Shown: positions 62,775 to 64,000 of the stretch, piece after piece
How the letters are laid out: the number at the start of each line of letters is the position of its first letter
How positions within the stretch are numbered: position 1 is the first letter of the stretch
NCBI GenBank assembly: GCA_019914995.1
Contig: CM034143.1
Location: forward strand, 1,366,501-1,430,500
DNA from: Acanthochlamys bracteata
Taxonomy: Eukaryota > Streptophyta > Magnoliopsida > Pandanales > Velloziaceae
Length of the DNA stretch: 64,000 nt
Reading direction: 5' to 3'
Translations under genes and position numbers: made by a program
The notes under the pieces: generated by a model
The model's database searches: none
Told to the model about the DNA's origin: nothing
Seen by the model: only the letters and a program-made list of their open reading frames with translations

Positions 62775-64000
62775 ATTGAACATACAGTCCCTGAGCTTTC
62801 TTCATCTAGAATTATCGAAGGAACATCTAGTGAACCCTCTTAGGAGCATGTACTTCTCTGTAGCTAATAAATTACTATGTTGCGGGACAAAACCCGATAC
62901 TCGCAAGTGTTTCATCTGTATTGTCACTATATTTTCTTTTTGTTTTATCTCTTGGTTTCAGTAACTGCTTTGGTGCTATACTTATTCTTTTTGAGGTTTT
63001 TTCCAGTTTGTGCGAACAATAAGAATAAAATTCGAGTCTTTTTCTGCATCTTTGGGCACAGAACTGGATGATTGATTAAAGAAAAGAGGAACCTATTACG
63101 CAAATAAGTTGCAAAGCTTTTTTCGCAAATTGAAATCATTTACAAGCACTGCAAGGAAAAACATATTCTAATACACAAGAAATACGTAGCTTTCTATTCT
63201 TGCCCTTGCATCCTACACCTGAAATAAACTAACTGACCTAAAAACAAGAACAGAACACAAAATCACAGTAAATGAAATACACAAACAACTCTCCAAACCT
63301 ATAAGCTGAAGCTTCAAGATAAGGATTAGCAAGTGTATCCAACGGCAGGTTTATTACTGGGCTGTTTGGCATTTCATCCTAAAAAATTCATTATTAATTT
63401 TTTAATAATTTTTTTTATAAAAATTTACAGAATTTATTTTTAAAATACAAAAAAATTACGTAGTAAGATTATTACTTATTATTATTATTATTTAATTAAA
63501 TAATAAAACTTGTTTATTAAAATATAATAAAAATATTTTTCATTTAAAAAAAGTTCATTTCTTAATCGCTCCTAAAATGAGCGTCTCACGAAACCAAAAT
63601 GAAGGCCATGAAGATTGTGTAACTGATTGAATCTGTATGTGTTTAAAAATTAAGAAAAATCTAAAATGAGTTTGAGCTATATCAACTACAACGCAAATAA
63701 TTAAGTTTATAAAAATGAATTTATAAAAAATAAAGTATTAAGAAAATAAATTTCAAGCAAACTATTAAATAAAATTTCTTTTAAGTCAATCGAAAATATT
63801 TTTTTAGTAAAAAAAATCATCACCGAAGTGAATAAAAAATGTCCTTGTCTTACAAATCTGATTTCACTTCACTACTAAAACTATGGGTATTTTTCTGTTT
63901 TTTAAATCCATTATCTATTGTATACATTGAACGAGCCATATATTTTATCTCATCTTAACTAAATACGAAAAAAAAACCATGTACTCGAATAAGATCACTC
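62775..64000. other. 3' UTR of SDH6 and AT-rich right edge
   Basis: About 62775-63030 is the likely 3' UTR; AATAAATT near 62866 and AATAAGAATAAAATT near 63018 could serve as polyadenylation signals. 63355-63575 is an AT-rich block starting GGGCTGTTTGGCATT and containing (ATT)n near 63475-63492. No gene seen to the end of the window. Confidence 0.4.

Overview
The window is nuclear DNA from a flowering plant, almost certainly a eudicot. Genes have GT-AG introns of about 80 to 2,100 bp. Products are plant-specific (DUF579 glucuronoxylan methyltransferase, plant GDSL lipase, plant SDH6, KALGGH-type zinc finger). The gaps are very A+T-rich and packed with small transposons. I cannot name the species. 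Gene models come from reading splice sites and frames by eye, not from transcripts.

Layout. 1-5588: a decayed hAT transposon (1292-4116) and AT-rich miniature repeats, then a promoter. 5652-11174 (+): two-KH-domain RNA-binding protein. 12320-14330 (-): relic of a GBA2-type glucosylceramidase, broken by a TRIM retrotransposon (12994-13619) and an AT-rich insertion. 15355-16338 (-): single C2H2 zinc-finger protein. 17557-19981 (-): cytochrome c. 21807-22868 (-): seven-transmembrane protein with a probable leader intron reaching about 25150. 27639-33963 (+): alpha/beta hydrolase in 13 exons, one intron GC-AG. 36350-36792 (+): broken AP2/ERF gene. 37078-38985 (-): steroleosin-like hydroxysteroid dehydrogenase with an altered cofactor motif. 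43122-46462 (+): N-myristoylation-motif CDK-like kinase. 49600-50605 (+): DUF579 glucuronoxylan 4-O-methyltransferase. 51083-53707 (-): small conserved protein of unknown function. 53833-53905 (+): tRNA-Ala(AGC). 54431-55913 (-): GDSL esterase/lipase. 59875-62774 (+): succinate dehydrogenase subunit 6.

The genes are not an operon. Their order recalls Arabidopsis chromosome 4 around At4g09990-At4g10070 (DUF579, kinase, HSD5, alpha/beta hydrolase, CYTC-2, GBA2, KH protein) and a duplicated segment near At1g33800. The GBA2 relic lies where that order predicts GBA2. This comparison is from memory. Two genes encode mitochondrial proteins (cytochrome c, SDH6). One (DUF579) belongs to xylan modification in the Golgi.

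The most unusual structure is the TRIM element at 12994-13619. It has two direct LTRs, a second primer-binding site and a third, inverted partial LTR, and the whole is bounded by a perfect 5-bp target duplication. Both outer ends are therefore the same (U3) LTR terminus. Other points of interest are the GBA2 relic, a possible exon split by the hAT element, the frameshifted ERF gene, the altered Rossmann motif in the dehydrogenase, a GC-AG intron, and a recurrent AT-rich repeat starting with CGTTTGGGATTG.
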